64,000 nucleotides of DNA from Motacilla alba alba (Eukaryota > Chordata > Aves > Passeriformes > Motacillidae). Positions 62,399-64,000 of this stretch are shown here, one piece after another. Numbering within the stretch: position 1 is the stretch's first letter; each line of letters opens with the position of its first letter. The notes under the pieces are model-generated. The model saw only the letters and a list, made by a program, of their open reading frames with translations, was not told the DNA's origin and searched no databases. Position numbers and translations under genes: made by a program. The stretch spans positions 59,643,666-59,707,665 of the forward strand of contig NC_052018.1 of NCBI RefSeq assembly GCF_015832195.1, written 5' to 3'.

Positions 62399-64000
62399 GT
62401 AGGAAACAATTTTTTTATGAGAGCATATTTATCATTAATTATTGCTTTGGTCTCTATTTGTGATTTCTAGGCCTGAGAGCAATTGTCTTGGGCATAGCTG
62501 GCACTGTGGTTGTAATTATTGCCAGGTTTCTACAGCAATCCAGAGCAGTGCAGGAGGCAGACTCCTCAAAGCTGTGCATCAGACTGTTCTGTTTCATAAG
62601 CACAAAGCTTTTTCTTGTGTCTTCTGTGAAAATGTAATTAATTTTCCCTGTTTTATGTTAATAAGATCTAGCTGTTACATCTCATACCACAGAATATATA
62701 GTGTGTTCTGTGAATAATTTATTATTGTATTGTGGAAGAGATTGAAGTGTAGGTGCTTGGCAGTATTGTTCTGTACCTTAAGACAGCACATGAGGAATAC
62801 TTAGTCCTTCCTCCAAATTTATTTGTGTAGTGGCAGACAAAACCATGTGCTTCCAGTTGTAATTTAGCCATGACTAATAATCACCTGATTGTCTGTGTGT
62901 GGTGGTGAACAAACATGAAGCCTTACTCTGCTCTCAGTTCTAGCATGTGAACCAGGAATCACTCCAGGGATACCTTATGGAAGTACATCGTGCAGTGTTG
63001 ATGTCTTGCCCATACCCCCAGTTTTGCAGATAGTAACAGGCAAAAGATGCCTTAATTATTTAGACATGCTTAGTGTTCAGTCAACAACCTTACTACCCAT
63101 GGCTTCTTGTGGACTAAACTTGTCTAGTAGTTTAGCCAAAGTAAGTCTGTGGACTGAGGTTGCTGTATCTTTAGTTTTATTAGGCCATTTACGGAAGACT
63201 TCTGATAACTTGAACTGATTGACTGATCTTCGAGAGCCTTTCCAGTCAGGGTAACTATTCCTCTGTCAGTACTTCATGCTGCATATTATGGCCCCTTGAG
63301 TAGCAAATGAGGTTTACTTCCTTCGAACCAATAGAGCATAATTATTTTTCTTTGGTTAACAAAACACATGTAGTTTCAGCGATTTGATGCTTATAATATT
63401 TAAAATTCTTACTCTACTAGCTTGGACTTGATGAAGAGCAGACTGACTAGTACTGACGTCACTGTCAAGCTCTTGTGGCACACTTGAGTCTGAAGCTGTA
63501 TGAGCAGAGTTCAAATAACATGCAGGTTTGTGAAGGGATTTGCAGTGCAGATGTTCATAAGCCCTTTGAGTGCTCAGATGTTCATAAGTTATTTCCAGGT
63601 CACTTTATTTCATGGTCCAGAGCTGAGTGAGGTGAATGGAGGAGGAAAAATGTTAAGTATCCTTTTATTGCAGTAGGCTTTGAGACCTAGAAGAATATAC
63701 ACATTTCTATTGATGTCTAGTGCTTGTAACATGTGATGCACTGAGGAAAAATCCTGATGTATATTAACTTAATTTATCCCACCCTCACCAAATATTCTTG
63801 TTAGTAGTTCATTTAGAGTCAGCTGAAGAGTATTAATGATCTTAATATCTGCTAATTAGGTGTTCTGTCCTTGAAGAATTGTCATTGTTTTCTAGTTTTG
63901 TAAGAAGTTGGCTTCATTCTGTAGAACTGAAATCCATCTTCTGGGCTGCAGAAGATTTATTCCTGTAATCTTCTATCTATGTGTGTCTCAGAACATTGAA
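62399..64000 (+). other. TIAM2: TIAM2 intron after coding exon 4 (incomplete)
   Basis: Begins GTAGGA and runs to the window edge without an acceptor followed by the expected next TIAM2 residues. Nothing else is recognised. Confidence 0.85.

Larger units (their letters stand above)
39830..64000 (+). other. TIAM2: TIAM2 gene span (5' part, runs off the right edge)
   Basis: This is the gene-level entry for the plus-strand TIAM2/STEF locus. TIAM2 is a Dbl-family exchange factor that loads GTP on Rac1 and acts in neurite growth, migration and focal-adhesion turnover (family knowledge). The four coding exons seen here join into 677 codons without a stop: residues 1-399, 400-545 (last codon split), 545-602 and 603-677. 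The product matches TIAM2 rather than TIAM1. The N terminus begins MGNSESQYSLQGSKNH, and the TIAM2-type PH domain and the ATSQTDLENW segment are present. Human TIAM2 is about 1700 residues, so roughly 40 percent of the protein is encoded here. The 5' boundary is inferred from the CpG-rich block and a splice donor; transcription could also begin further upstream. Confidence 0.85.

Overview
The window looks like avian chromosomal DNA. It is AT-rich and sparse in genes, and its few interspersed repeats are CR1 LINE fragments whose 3' ends match the bird-type consensus as I remember it. Exons are short and separated by kilobase introns. I cannot name the species. Turtle or crocodile is a less likely alternative, because both also carry CR1.

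The only gene I can identify is TIAM2 (STEF), a Rac1 guanine-nucleotide exchange factor, on the plus strand. Four coding exons are in the window: 49734-50930 (start codon, within an exon whose acceptor is at about 49727), 56649-57084, 60974-61146 and 62174-62398. Joined, they give 677 uninterrupted codons with consistent phases (0, 1, 0, 0) and GT-AG introns. They cover the myristoylation-type N terminus, the long serine-rich N-terminal region, the complete N-terminal PH domain and the start of the coiled-coil/extension segment. The Ras-binding, PDZ and catalytic DH-PH domains must lie beyond base 64000.

Upstream, a CpG-rich block at about 39590-40145 stands out from its surroundings. It has an inverted-free CCAAT box and a good splice donor at 39961/39962, and it probably holds a TIAM2 promoter with a noncoding first exon. 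A second noncoding exon is proposed at 48565-48676. A possible further upstream exon lies at 849-991. I cannot tell whether bases 1-39500 are intergenic DNA or 5' noncoding intron of a longer TIAM2 transcript.

The rest of the first 39 kb holds no gene I can support. It has five-prime-truncated and one three-prime-truncated CR1 copy, an older CR1-like relic, T/G-rich and A-rich tracts, small hairpins and two stretches that look like conserved regulatory DNA. The TIAM2 5' intron also holds a (TTTA)n run beside a CR1 copy and a perfect 28-copy (TTTTA)n microsatellite. I found no tRNA, rRNA, CRISPR, operon or viral gene, and no convincing novel system.
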